This document shows, one piece after another, positions 18,189-26,343 of a stretch of DNA of 64,000 nucleotides. The notes beneath the pieces are model-generated. The model was not told the origin of the DNA. It saw only the letters and a list, made by a program, of their open reading frames with translations, and did not search any database. The translations under genes and the position numbers were made by a program. The stretch's first letter is position 1. The number at the start of each line of letters is the position of its first letter. This stretch comes from Opitutia bacterium. Lineage in GTDB: Bacteria > Verrucomicrobiota > Verrucomicrobiia > Opitutales > Seribacteraceae. Location: positions 1-64,000 of the forward strand of contig PAZC01000034.1 in the NCBI GenBank assembly GCA_002716045.1, written 5' to 3'.

Positions 18189-20264
18189 TTGGCAAGTCAA
18201 TCGAAACCCCCCTTGCGTTACCATTTCGGAAACACAGCAAAACGCGTCATGGCGACCGTTTGTTCCGTGCTATTTATCTCGCTCGCAAACAGCTCACCTG
18301 CTGAGGAAGGCATCAGTCAGGAAGAAGCGATCAAGCTTTCCGTAAAAAAGGTATATCCCGCTATTGTCAGAATTCACGTGGTGGCAGAAAATGGCTCGGG
18401 AGGCCGTATGAAAAAGTCTCGAGGCTCCGGCAGCGGCGTGATTATCTCAAAGCAAGGCCACGTCGTGACCAATCATCATGTCGCAGGAAAGGCCACCAGG
18501 CTAACCTGCCGGCTCTACGACGGACAGGAACTCGAAGCTACGCTCGTCGGCACCGACACCCTTACAGACCTATCAGTGCTGCGCCTGCAACTCGATCAAC
18601 GAAAAGGCAAGAAGGCGCTCCCAACTGCGAAATTCGGAGATTCAGACAAAGTCAAGGTGGGTGACATCGTGCTCGCGATGGGCAGCCCGGCGGGACTTTC
18701 ACAATCGGTCACCCGGGGCATCGCCTCGAATCTCGCCATGATTACGCCACAAAGAAACTCTTTTCGCCTAGATGGAGAAAACGTTGGCATGCTAGTGCGC
18801 TGGATCGGCCATGATGCGATCATCTTTCCAGGCAACAGCGGCGGACCTTTGGTGAATCTGCATGCAGAAATTATTGGAATCAATGAAGTGGGGATAGGAA
18901 GTTTGGGAGGAGCAATCCCTGGTAATCTCGCGCGGAGCGTCGCCAAACAATTGATTGATGGCGGAATCGTAAAAAGAAGTTGGGTCGGGGTCGAGGCTCA
19001 GCCTCTGCTTGAAGACCAAGCAGAAGGAGAAGGCGTCCTTGTGGCAGGCGTGATCTCCGGTTCTCCGGCAGAAGAAGCCGGCCTTGCCCCAGGCGACGTC
19101 ATCCAGAGCTACGATGGCGTGAAAGTAAACGCCCTGATCCCCGAAGATTTGCCCCTTTTCAATCGCATTGCCTTGGGCACCCCGATCGGGAAACAAGTTG
19201 AGATAGTGGGTCTGCGCGACGGCAAAAAACAAAGCTGGACGCTCACGACCTCTGCCCGAGAAGCCGCGCGAATGCCTGAACGCGAACTCAAGAACTGGGG
19301 AATTACGGCACGAAACTTCAGCATGCTTTCGGCCCTCGAGGCCAGGCGCCCTAACGTCAAGGGGATACAAGTGCATAGCGTACGATCCGGAAGTCCAGCT
19401 GACAGCGCCAAACCCGGACTACGCCCAGGAGACGTCATTAATGGACTGGATGGCAAATCCGTTAATAATCTCGAGGAACTTGTTAATTTGACGAAGGAAA
19501 TCGTATCCGAAGAAGAACAAGCAGTGCCTGTCCTAGTATCATTTGAGCGAAGTTTGGCCAACCTTCTTACGGTTGTGAAGTTAGGACCTGAGAGAGAGCG
19601 AAACAATCCACTGCAAGCTTGGAAACCATGGCTCGGAATCGGCACTCAAGTATTAACCCGTGATCTCTCGACCGCACTTGATCTAAAAAATACAAGGGGC
19701 GTGCGAGTCATTCAAATCTATCCCGATACTCCAGCGGAAAAGGCCAAACTAATGACTGGAGATATCCTGATGAAAATGGATGGGCAGATCATTCAGGCTA
19801 GCAGGGAAGAGGATTCCGAAGTATTCCGGAACATGCTCCGAGAATACAAAATTGGAAGCAAAGTTGTTTTTTCCATTATGCGGGATGGCAAAGCAATGGA
19901 ACTAACAGCCCAGCTCGAGCGTCGCCCCACCCCCGCAAACGAATTGGATGAGTACGATGATCGGGAGTTTGAATTCAAAGTGAGAGAACTATCTTTTGGC
20001 GATCGAGTCTCGCTGCGCCTCGACAATAAAGACAAGGGACTGATGGTCGAAAACGTCGAAGCTGCCGGATGGGCTTCCCTCGCCGGTCTGCGACAAGGAG
20101 ACGTAATCCTGAAGGTGGACGACAAATCCTTCAATGCAATCGCTGATTTCAAGAAACAAATGGAGTCGATTGCCGAAGAAAAACCGAATCGGGTCATTTT
20201 CTTCGTCAAACGAGGAATTCATACCATGTTCGTCGAATTCGAACCTAACTGGAAAAACCCATGA
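18189..20264 (+). CDS. HtrA/DegP-like serine protease with four PDZ domains
   Basis: I start the gene at TTG 18189, preceded by a perfect GGAGGAG. This gives 691 residues and a signal peptide with a basic n-region (NTAKR) before the hydrophobic core; the ATG at 18249 would remove all positive charges. The trypsin-like domain has a complete triad: His97 in TNHHVAG, Asp127 in TLTDLSVL and Ser217 in PGNSGGPL. Four PDZ domains follow, recognised by GSPAEEAGLAPGDVI, GSPADSAKPGLRPGDVI, DTPAEKAKLMTGDIL and GWASLAGLRQGDVIL. Usual DegP/DegQ proteins have two PDZ domains and are shorter. It is predicted to be a periplasmic quality-control protease/chaperone. A catalytically dead relative follows 4 bases downstream. 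Confidence 0.92.
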   Translation: MASQSKPPLRYHFGNTAKRVMATVCSVLFISLANSSPAEEGISQEEAIKLSVKKVYPAIVRIHVVAENGSGGRMKKSRGSGSGVIISKQGHVVTNHHVAGKATRLTCRLYDGQELEATLVGTDTLTDLSVLRLQLDQRKGKKALPTAKFGDSDKVKVGDIVLAMGSPAGLSQSVTRGIASNLAMITPQRNSFRLDGENVGMLVRWIGHDAIIFPGNSGGPLVNLHAEIIGINEVGIGSLGGAIPGNLARSVAKQLIDGGIVKRSWVGVEAQPLLEDQAEGEGVLVAGVISGSPAEEAGLAPGDVIQSYDGVKVNALIPEDLPLFNRIALGTPIGKQVEIVGLRDGKKQSWTLTTSAREAARMPERELKNWGITARNFSMLSALEARRPNVKGIQVHSVRSGSPADSAKPGLRPGDVINGLDGKSVNNLEELVNLTKEIVSEEEQAVPVLVSFERSLANLLTVVKLGPERERNNPLQAWKPWLGIGTQVLTRDLSTALDLKNTRGVRVIQIYPDTPAEKAKLMTGDILMKMDGQIIQASREEDSEVFRNMLREYKIGSKVVFSIMRDGKAMELTAQLERRPTPANELDEYDDREFEFKVRELSFGDRVSLRLDNKDKGLMVENVEAAGWASLAGLRQGDVILKVDDKSFNAIADFKKQMESIAEEKPNRVIFFVKRGIHTMFVEFEPNWKNP

Positions 20265-20268
20265 TCTT

Positions 20269-21057
20269 ATGAGATCTCTCCATCAATTCGCATTACTAAC
20301 CTGCGTCACATGGACCGCCGGATTGATCGGTGTAACGCACGCTGCAAAGAAGCCAAATGCTCTCCAAGCTACCGCTCAACGACTAGTTTCTGATGCAAAT
20401 GCTACCGTGGTGTGGGTTCGTGCCGTCGTGCGCATCGAAGTAAGTGCCGGTGGAAGAAGTTTCCCCGCTCAGGAACAAAAACTTGAGGCGCTTGGAACCA
20501 TCGTTGACAAAAGTGGACTTACGGTTGTTTCCAACTCAATGATTGATCCAACCGCCTCTATCCGTAAACAAATTCGCTCTCCTGGAGCCAGGGTAAACGT
20601 TGAGTTTCAGGAAGTTCGCATTCTATTAGACGATGGTTCGGAGATACCCTCTCGACTACAGCTAAAGGATTCCGATCTCGACTTGGCGTTTGTAAAACCC
20701 ATCGAAGGAAGCGAAGAATTAAAGGCTGCCGCCATTCGGCCCGTCAATCTACGATCAAAGGTCAAAGCAGCGATCCTAGACGAGGTGCTAGTGCTTGGAA
20801 AACTGGGACGCACCCTCTATCGACAGCCTACAGTGGGTTTAGCTCACGTGAGTTCCGTAATAGAAAAGCCACGCAATTACTATGTCATCTCCAAAGCCAT
20901 GCCCGGAGCCCCCATATTTGATACCAGAGGCCGACTTCTTGGTATTGCGGTATACAAGATTGCCTCCGGAACCCCTACCAGTATCGTGACATTGCCGGCC
21001 GAAGACATCCTTGAGATCGCTGAGCAAGCCAAGGACAGAGCCAAGAACGATAAATAA
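20269..21057 (+). CDS. HtrA-like pseudoprotease
   Basis: The ATG at 20269 gives 262 residues with a signal peptide cleaved near HAAKK. The fold is trypsin-like and parallels the gene before it: EALGTIVDKSGLTVVSNS in place of the His strand, DSDLDLAFVKP at the Asp, and PGAPIFDTRGRLLGIAVYK at the active-site loop. The catalytic His is missing (SNSM instead of TNxHV) and the Ser is Ala (PGAP instead of GNSGG), so it should be inactive. No PDZ domain is visible. It starts 4 bases after the active protease, so they are co-translated neighbours. I infer a regulatory, adaptor or competing-subunit role. Confidence 0.85.
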   Translation: MRSLHQFALLTCVTWTAGLIGVTHAAKKPNALQATAQRLVSDANATVVWVRAVVRIEVSAGGRSFPAQEQKLEALGTIVDKSGLTVVSNSMIDPTASIRKQIRSPGARVNVEFQEVRILLDDGSEIPSRLQLKDSDLDLAFVKPIEGSEELKAAAIRPVNLRSKVKAAILDEVLVLGKLGRTLYRQPTVGLAHVSSVIEKPRNYYVISKAMPGAPIFDTRGRLLGIAVYKIASGTPTSIVTLPAEDILEIAEQAKDRAKNDK

Positions 21058-21113
21058 ATTGGCGTTGCCTTCAAACGAGAGCAAAAGTTATCTTTAAGCT
21101 CCAAAAGGATGAG

Positions 21114-22115
21114 ATGAGTTCAACCCCACGAAAGAAACTCTTTTTTCGGCTTCTATTCCTAGGTTTTTGCACCTTGGTCTTGAATATATTGACCAGCGGT
21201 TGCTCAAAGGTTGCCGAGGAGAATAATTTGGAAGAAAGAGCCGATGGACTAGTTTACAAAATCGGCTCCAAAACACCTTTCACTGGAATCCGGATCAAAT
21301 TCCACGAGGAATTGGAAGGTCGCCGCAAAGCTTATGAGTTTCACTACGAAGGTGGGTTGCTAAATGGCCCTTCGGAAACCTACTACCTTCATGGAATCAC
21401 TGAGAGCAAAGGCGAATATATAGTGATTCCCCAAAAGGGTTCCGTGAAGCACGGAACCTTCTACTCGTGGCGAAAAAACGGGACCCTAGTGCACAAGAAG
21501 TCATACAAGCACGGTGAGCTTCACGGGCCTCAAATCCTTTATCATGACAAATGGACCGAAGAAAAACGCGAGGTGGTGGGCAATGGAAATCAACCCGAAG
21601 AAGACGCAATTGTCCAAGAGGAAATCCACTATGTCAATGGATTGAAAGATGGACCTTATGAACGTCTGCAAAGAGATGGTTCCTTGCTTGAAACAGGCAG
21701 TTACCGAAATGGTCAGTTTGATGGTGAACAAGTCTATTATTTTCCTTCTATTCGCGGCTTGGCAGTAAAGGATCACCTAGGCTTTAATCGACCCGGCGAA
21801 TTCCCCGCGAGCGCTGAAGGCTTCACCCGGGCCAAAGCAAGGGCAAACTCACTTTATGAATCCATACCCTTGAGTCGTAACCCGGAAAAGAAGCCCGCAA
21901 GTGTGGCCGGTTTTGATGCAGACGCCAAGCTTTTGACAATTGTCTGGAACACCGAACAAGATGAGGCGATTTCCTGGAATGACATATCAAAACCACGCCC
22001 CAAGTATCGCAGGGTATGGCAAAACGGAAAAGTAATCAAAACCTCCTGGCACGACCCCCAAGACCAGAGGTTTCTCTTTCAAAAGAATCCCTCCTCCGGA
22101 TTATCGAGTCAGTGA
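21114..22115 (+). CDS. Lipoprotein with MORN-type (YwqK-like) repeats
   Basis: The 333-residue protein has a basic N terminus, a hydrophobic stretch and a lipobox (LTSGC). Several MORN_2-like units follow, such as YEGGLLNGPSETYY, HGTFYSWRKNGTLVHKKSY, KHGELHGPQILY and YVNGLKDGPYERLQRDG. These alternate G-x-x-x-G-P turns with aromatic strands. Such repeats occur in bacterial surface lipoproteins and in YwqK-family immunity proteins. I see no toxin gene nearby, so immunity is not supported. It follows the pseudoprotease after 56 bases on the same strand. Confidence 0.82.
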   Translation: MSSTPRKKLFFRLLFLGFCTLVLNILTSGCSKVAEENNLEERADGLVYKIGSKTPFTGIRIKFHEELEGRRKAYEFHYEGGLLNGPSETYYLHGITESKGEYIVIPQKGSVKHGTFYSWRKNGTLVHKKSYKHGELHGPQILYHDKWTEEKREVVGNGNQPEEDAIVQEEIHYVNGLKDGPYERLQRDGSLLETGSYRNGQFDGEQVYYFPSIRGLAVKDHLGFNRPGEFPASAEGFTRAKARANSLYESIPLSRNPEKKPASVAGFDADAKLLTIVWNTEQDEAISWNDISKPRPKYRRVWQNGKVIKTSWHDPQDQRFLFQKNPSSGLSSQ

Positions 22116-22150
22116 AAATCCCTTGATCAAGTTCCAGTTCTCAATTTTGC

Positions 22151-23302
22151 ATGCCCTCCCCTTTTCATTCAGCTGGCATCAGCCATCGTAACACAAACCA
22201 AGCGGGCCTTGGCCTGATAAGATTTTCCGCGCTTGTCCCATTGGTTTCCCTCGGGCTTCCTTGGGATATCGTGGGAGACGACCAGGTCGCCAAACTAGTC
22301 GAGCAGATGGGAGTTGGTAGTTCCACCGAACTGGTGTGGGGTTTCCAGTATCCGATCGCTTACTTAATAGTGGCATCATGGCTTTTTCCGGCCTTTGGAA
22401 TCAGGAGGCGACCCGGCGAAAATGAAAAGTTTGATTTACTGTGCTCCTTTCTACCTTTGCTCCTACTCGTGCTAACAGGCAGTGTTTTCGGAGTGAATCC
22501 AGGACCTCTAATCTGTTTGTTGGGTGCCTTCACTTTGATAAATGGTGTCGCAAAATTCCATAAGTCCGGTGAATCGGGCTTAAGTGCAATCAGTTCGATT
22601 TTAATGACTTCGCGGAGCCCAATGGAAGATGGGGAAGATGATGAAGCAAGTGAAGAACTAGGCTCTGCGGCATCAACGGAAAAGGAGGAAAAGAAATCCA
22701 CCGAATCAACTATATCATCACCCATTTACTCTTCTCCTGGATTTTCAATCCCAGGTTATTCTCCTGCTTCCGAAAAAAGTGCTTCAACAAATGAGGATGA
22801 TGACTTTGAGGCCCTTTTGTCCGAAGATCACAATGAGGATTCACCAAAAAGAAGTGATGAAGATCAGCCAGTTGATTCTGCTTCCAAGGATGACATCCCA
22901 ACGGATCCCGAAACTGAGGAATCAGTGAACTTCACAAATCAAAAGCCGGATTCCGATACTGAATCACCCCATGAAAGCAAGGACACCATAGAGTTTGGTG
23001 ACGAGGGGGAGGAGCAAACCGAAACTAACGAAGAGGTGCCTGACCGAATGGATCCTCCGGAGCAGGTTGAGGCGCCGGTTGATCAAACGGATTCTCCGGA
23101 TTCGAAGGAGGTGCCCCAGCCCCGAATGGATCCTCCGGGGCAGGTTGAGGCTCCGGTTGATCAAACGGATTCCCCTGATTCGAAGGAGGTGCTCCAGCCC
23201 CGAATGGATCCTCCGGAGCAGGTTGAGGTGTCTGAACCGGAGTCGGATTTTGCTGATCAAAAGGATTCTCCGGATTCGGAGGAGAAACCACACCAGGATT
23301 AA
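22151..23302 (+). CDS. Membrane protein with long acidic disordered tail
   Basis: The first 140 residues hold about four hydrophobic segments (IRFSALVPLVSLGLPW, YPIAYLIVASWLFPAF, LLCSFLPLLLLVLTGSVFG, PLICLLGAFTLINGV). The remaining 240 residues are Glu/Asp/Ser/Pro-rich and surely disordered, ending in three 26-residue repeats (MDPPEQVEAPVDQTDSPDSK type). The last 278 bases overlap, tail to tail, the coding region of the opposite-strand repeat protein. I do not recognise the family. The membrane part looks real; whether the tail is translated to 23302 needs proof, because the repeat is open on both strands. Confidence 0.6.
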   Translation: MPSPFHSAGISHRNTNQAGLGLIRFSALVPLVSLGLPWDIVGDDQVAKLVEQMGVGSSTELVWGFQYPIAYLIVASWLFPAFGIRRRPGENEKFDLLCSFLPLLLLVLTGSVFGVNPGPLICLLGAFTLINGVAKFHKSGESGLSAISSILMTSRSPMEDGEDDEASEELGSAASTEKEEKKSTESTISSPIYSSPGFSIPGYSPASEKSASTNEDDDFEALLSEDHNEDSPKRSDEDQPVDSASKDDIPTDPETEESVNFTNQKPDSDTESPHESKDTIEFGDEGEEQTETNEEVPDRMDPPEQVEAPVDQTDSPDSKEVPQPRMDPPGQVEAPVDQTDSPDSKEVLQPRMDPPEQVEVSEPESDFADQKDSPDSEEKPHQD

Positions 23303-24101
23303 ACGAACCTCCAGGTGAGGGAGTAATAGGTGGAATCGGTTGAATGGAAAAATCTGGTTTTGAAAATTCCAGGGGATCAGGTAAGCCAGCGGCAACTTTC
23401 CCCTTCTCCCGATCCGGAAACCAAGGCTGTCCTGGGGGTGGCGGGAAGAGGTAGGGATACCCAGGGGGAAAGGCTACCACTTCATCATCAGGGTCTGGTG
23501 GCGGATTCGGATCATTGAAAGCGGTGATTCGCTTGCGATCGTCATAAATCCAATCAAAAAGGATTTCTTCACCGATAATTGCCTTGTCTATGCCAGCAAG
23601 GATTTCTTGATCCAATCCTCCTCCATCTTCGGGAAGCCGACCTAGCCAAACGGCATGAAAACGCTGTAAACGCTGCTGAGGAATTCGAACGTCGATCCAG
23701 TGCTCACCTTTGGCCACCAACATACCTCGTGAGGTGCCATGAGAACGAAAGGGCTTGAGGGTGCGGACGTTAATCACCCGAAAGTGTTGATCGAACCCCC
23801 AATGCAATTCCACTCGGTTGCCGGTTCGCAAATCCTTGAACTTGTTGAGAACAAAAACATCCAAATGGCCTCCCTGTCGAGGCAAAGCGCCCTGCCAAGA
23901 AGGAATGAAGCGACGAGAATTAGCTTCGCCATCGAGCTTTACTTCGATCCAAGTAGCACTCTTGGCAGTCAGGATACCTCTAAGTTTGCCTGAGGCTTGA
24001 AAATCAGCTTGAAGGCCAAACGGGAAAAGGAGAGAGAGAAAAACAAAGATCGAGCAAAATACTCGGTTTTCCTCCAGCACCAATGTTCTCCGCATGGTCA
24101 A
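23025..24101 (-). CDS. Secreted protein with duplicated beta module and proline-rich repeat tail
   Basis: The 358-residue product has a signal peptide (FCSIFVFLSLLFPFGLQA). Two related beta-rich modules follow: GILTAKSATWIEVKLDG with RRFIPSWQG, and GMLVAKGEHWIDVRIP with QRFHAVWLG. The last 150 residues are Pro/Gln/Phe-rich with three repeats of the type NPFDQPxPQPAPEDPFGAG. It is the last gene of the array that starts at 42304 and lies 8 bases after the toroid gene. The modules look like small SH3-like or OB-like barrels, but I do not recognise the family. An extracytoplasmic spacer or surface-binding tail is an inference from composition. Confidence 0.78.
   Translation of the reverse strand: MTMRRTLVLEENRVFCSIFVFLSLLFPFGLQADFQASGKLRGILTAKSATWIEVKLDGEANSRRFIPSWQGALPRQGGHLDVFVLNKFKDLRTGNRVELHWGFDQHFRVINVRTLKPFRSHGTSRGMLVAKGEHWIDVRIPQQRLQRFHAVWLGRLPEDGGGLDQEILAGIDKAIIGEEILFDWIYDDRKRITAFNDPNPPPDPDDEVVAFPPGYPYLFPPPPGQPWFPDREKGKVAAGLPDPLEFSKPDFSIQPIPPITPSPGGSFNPGVVSPPNPENPFDQQNPTPVQTPQPAPEDPFGAGAPPSNQGNPFDQPEPQPAPEDPFGAGAPPSNPENPFDQPAPQPAPEDPFGQAPLR
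23045..23290. repeat. Three 78-bp tandem repeats coding on both strands
   Basis: Units start at 23045, 23123 and 23201, each beginning CGAATGGATCCTCCGG. The first two are nearly identical and the third decays in its second half. The 78-bp period is 26 codons, so the array stays in frame for the acidic plus-strand protein and for the proline-rich minus-strand protein at the same time. Confidence 0.9.
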
Positions 24102-24109
24102 TTACCGCC

Positions 24110-26287
24110 TTAATAGACGTATCGGTAATAGACTTCGAGCATCAAAAGGCAGAGGGTTGTTCGGTAAACCTTTGCATCCTCTGATGCTCTGGACTTTGTG
24201 GTACCTGAACCCTCTTCCTTAAAACTCCCATCGGGATTTTGAGCCCGAATAAGCTGTGGTTGCATTTGTTCGTTCCACTTTGCCCAATAGCTTCCGCCTT
24301 TGTTAAAAAGAGCCTGGGTATCGTAATACCAAGAGTAGAGATTGGATTCTTTGCTGTCATAACGAAAACGCGAACTCTTCAAGATGTGCTGACAGGCTTT
24401 GTTAACGACAAGATTACGATCCTGTCCATCGTGTCCGAATTTCCACCCCTGCAAGCCCAGGGCCCCAACCCCGGTGAGCTTGTGTTTGGCATTCTTGGCA
24501 TCGGAGCGTTTGCGGTAGCCAAAACCACCGTTTGTTGGAGAGTAAACACGATAGAAATTTTTGATGGACTCGGTTAGCGACTCCTTGACCCCCGGGAATT
24601 CAGCTCCGGAATTATAAGCTGCCTTGAGAGCCTGAAATTGCCATCCACTGACGGACGTATCGCTACCTTCAGCATCATTGCGCTTGAAGTCCAACTCGGT
24701 TTTACCATTCGCTTTGCGTACGTTCTCCAAATAAAACCAACCGCCATCACTCTTTTGACCGTTTACAATGTGTGCAACGGACTTCGTCAGAACCGGTAGC
24801 ATCCATTCTTTTTCAGTCATGCTGAAAGCTTCGGCCAAACCATAGGTCGCAATTCCATGGGCATAGGCAGCTCCATGCCGATGATTGTTATGATAGAGCC
24901 ACCCATTTTGCTTGTCACCTTTTTCCACTAGCCATTTGGCGCCTCTGGAGACTGCGTCTCCATACTCGGAAGAGTCTGTTAATTCACAGTGTCCGAGAAA
25001 ACAAAGAAGGGCCAATCCAGTCATGGCTCCAATGTGCTTCTTCCCCCATGAACCGTCCTCATTCTGAGTGGCCTTCAGCCAATCCAAACCCTTGAGTACA
25101 GCAGTCTCTACACCCACGCCTCCGCCACCCTCGGCCAAGCGACTACGGCGACCGATCTTGTCACAACGGCCCGACATGGACTTAGGGACGGACACGCCCA
25201 TGGTATTCAATTTGGCAAGAGTTCGCTTTATCTCGGTGTCACGAGCTTCAGGCCTATCCAGTTCCTGTACTTCCTCTGCCTCAAACAAGGATTGGTCTAT
25301 GGAAAACTTATCTCGCCTGGGGGTGAGGACGAAACCTTCAGAAGCCAAATCAATATTCTCCTCACCAGATCCCTCTCGTTGAAAAACAGGGGCGCCGCTA
25401 TCCTCATCCAAGTTATCTCCGATCAAAGCTTGACCAGATTCGTCCTGCTCTTCCAGCGGTTTGGAAGCAACGTTGGTAATATCTCCTTCTCCTTGGGCCG
25501 CGCCAGCTAATTGATCGTTGATGAGCTGGTCTTCATGCAGCGCATTTTGATCGTTCTCATTTGATCCTCCCTTGCGAACGTCACCTGATTCACCTGTGCC
25601 AACGTCACCAAGCTTGGCTCGTTCGCCACCCGAAGCAATTTGTCGAGATTCGCTATCAGGGACATCATCCATGGCCACATCCGATTCATCGACAATCTCA
25701 ACTTGAAACTGTTCGGACTTGGCTTCCTGCACTCCGTCATCGACCACAACGTAATAAGTAACAACGTCACCTATCTCTAGTTTCATTTTGGAAAGCGGCA
25801 GCACGCAACTAAGTTGAGCTATCTTCTTTTTCGCAGCGGAATCGACGTCCATGGGTAGATTAGCTTCTTTGCCGTCCTTGGACACGACCAGTTTGGCATT
25901 TTCCACTCCATTGTCGTCCGTAACGTCCAACTTGATCATTAGCTCATGATAAGAGGGCTTCCTTACTTTTTCACTCGGGCTGGTAATAGTAACGGTAGGA
26001 GGCTCATCCTGAAACAGGGACATCGCCGCGGTGGCCAACCAACCAAAAAGAAATGCATAGCCGAGGATCACATTGCCCAAGGCCAAGCCTTTGCCTTTCT
26101 TTGTCTTTGATTTACGACCTGTGCGTTCTAGCAACGCAAGGTGAGCAGTGGTGAGATGACCGGAAAGAAGGCCAAATATAGCTGCTGTAAGGAGAAAGCC
26201 TCCTCCATCCTCAAGGGAAAAACCTGCAGCGAGAGCAGAACCTGTTGCACCGGCAAGTATAAGGGATGATAACAGCTTACCGGTCAT
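24110..26287 (-). CDS. Membrane protein with DUF4190-like anchor and alpha/alpha-toroid (prenyltransferase-repeat) domain
   Basis: I chose the ATG at 26287 (725 residues). A TTG at 26347 overlapping the upstream stop would add 20 residues encoded by a terminator-like hairpin. The N terminus has DUF4190-like helices (GHLTTAHLALLERTGRK, then LALGNVILGYAFLFGWL). An Ig-like domain follows (PPTVTITSPSEKV to VTYYVVVDDGVQEAKS), then an acidic linker. The last 330 residues form a toroid with squalene-cyclase/prenyltransferase-like motifs: QNEDGSWG, QKSDGGWFY, PTNGGFGYR and QNPDGSFKEEG. The acidic DxDD motif of class II cyclases is not evident, so a binding role is more likely than cyclisation. It is gene 10 of the 42.3-23.0 kb array. 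Confidence 0.82.
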   Translation of the reverse strand: MTGKLLSSLILAGATGSALAAGFSLEDGGGFLLTAAIFGLLSGHLTTAHLALLERTGRKSKTKKGKGLALGNVILGYAFLFGWLATAAMSLFQDEPPTVTITSPSEKVRKPSYHELMIKLDVTDDNGVENAKLVVSKDGKEANLPMDVDSAAKKKIAQLSCVLPLSKMKLEIGDVVTYYVVVDDGVQEAKSEQFQVEIVDESDVAMDDVPDSESRQIASGGERAKLGDVGTGESGDVRKGGSNENDQNALHEDQLINDQLAGAAQGEGDITNVASKPLEEQDESGQALIGDNLDEDSGAPVFQREGSGEENIDLASEGFVLTPRRDKFSIDQSLFEAEEVQELDRPEARDTEIKRTLAKLNTMGVSVPKSMSGRCDKIGRRSRLAEGGGGVGVETAVLKGLDWLKATQNEDGSWGKKHIGAMTGLALLCFLGHCELTDSSEYGDAVSRGAKWLVEKGDKQNGWLYHNNHRHGAAYAHGIATYGLAEAFSMTEKEWMLPVLTKSVAHIVNGQKSDGGWFYLENVRKANGKTELDFKRNDAEGSDTSVSGWQFQALKAAYNSGAEFPGVKESLTESIKNFYRVYSPTNGGFGYRKRSDAKNAKHKLTGVGALGLQGWKFGHDGQDRNLVVNKACQHILKSSRFRYDSKESNLYSWYYDTQALFNKGGSYWAKWNEQMQPQLIRAQNPDGSFKEEGSGTTKSRASEDAKVYRTTLCLLMLEVYYRYVY

Positions 26288-26329
26288 GAAAAAAAGGGAG
26301 GACCGGAAGGATGAGTTGCATCCTTCCGG
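26288..26329 (-). terminator. Rho-independent-type hairpin between two genes of the array
   Basis: On the minus strand CCGGAAGGATG pairs perfectly with CATCCTTCCGG (11-bp stem, 5-base loop; bases 26303-26329). A pyrimidine tract ending in seven T follows, right up to the ATG of the toroid gene at 26287. It has every mark of an intrinsic terminator and lies between the vWA gene and the toroid gene, so it may set unequal expression within the array. Confidence 0.75.
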
Positions 26330-26343
26330 CCCCAAACCCGTTA

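Noticed and set aside
21114-22115. MORN-repeat lipoprotein as an immunity protein of a toxin system
   Set aside because: No toxin-like gene lies beside it; the lipobox and neighbours point to an envelope role.
23045-23290. Regular direct repeats as a possible CRISPR array
   Set aside because: The 78-bp units adjoin each other without unique spacers and remain in frame as coding repeats.
24110-25200. Toroid domain as a true squalene-hopene cyclase or prenyltransferase
   Set aside because: The repeat motifs are present but no DxDD-type catalytic motif is visible, and the fusion to an Ig-like and membrane part in this array suggests a binding role.
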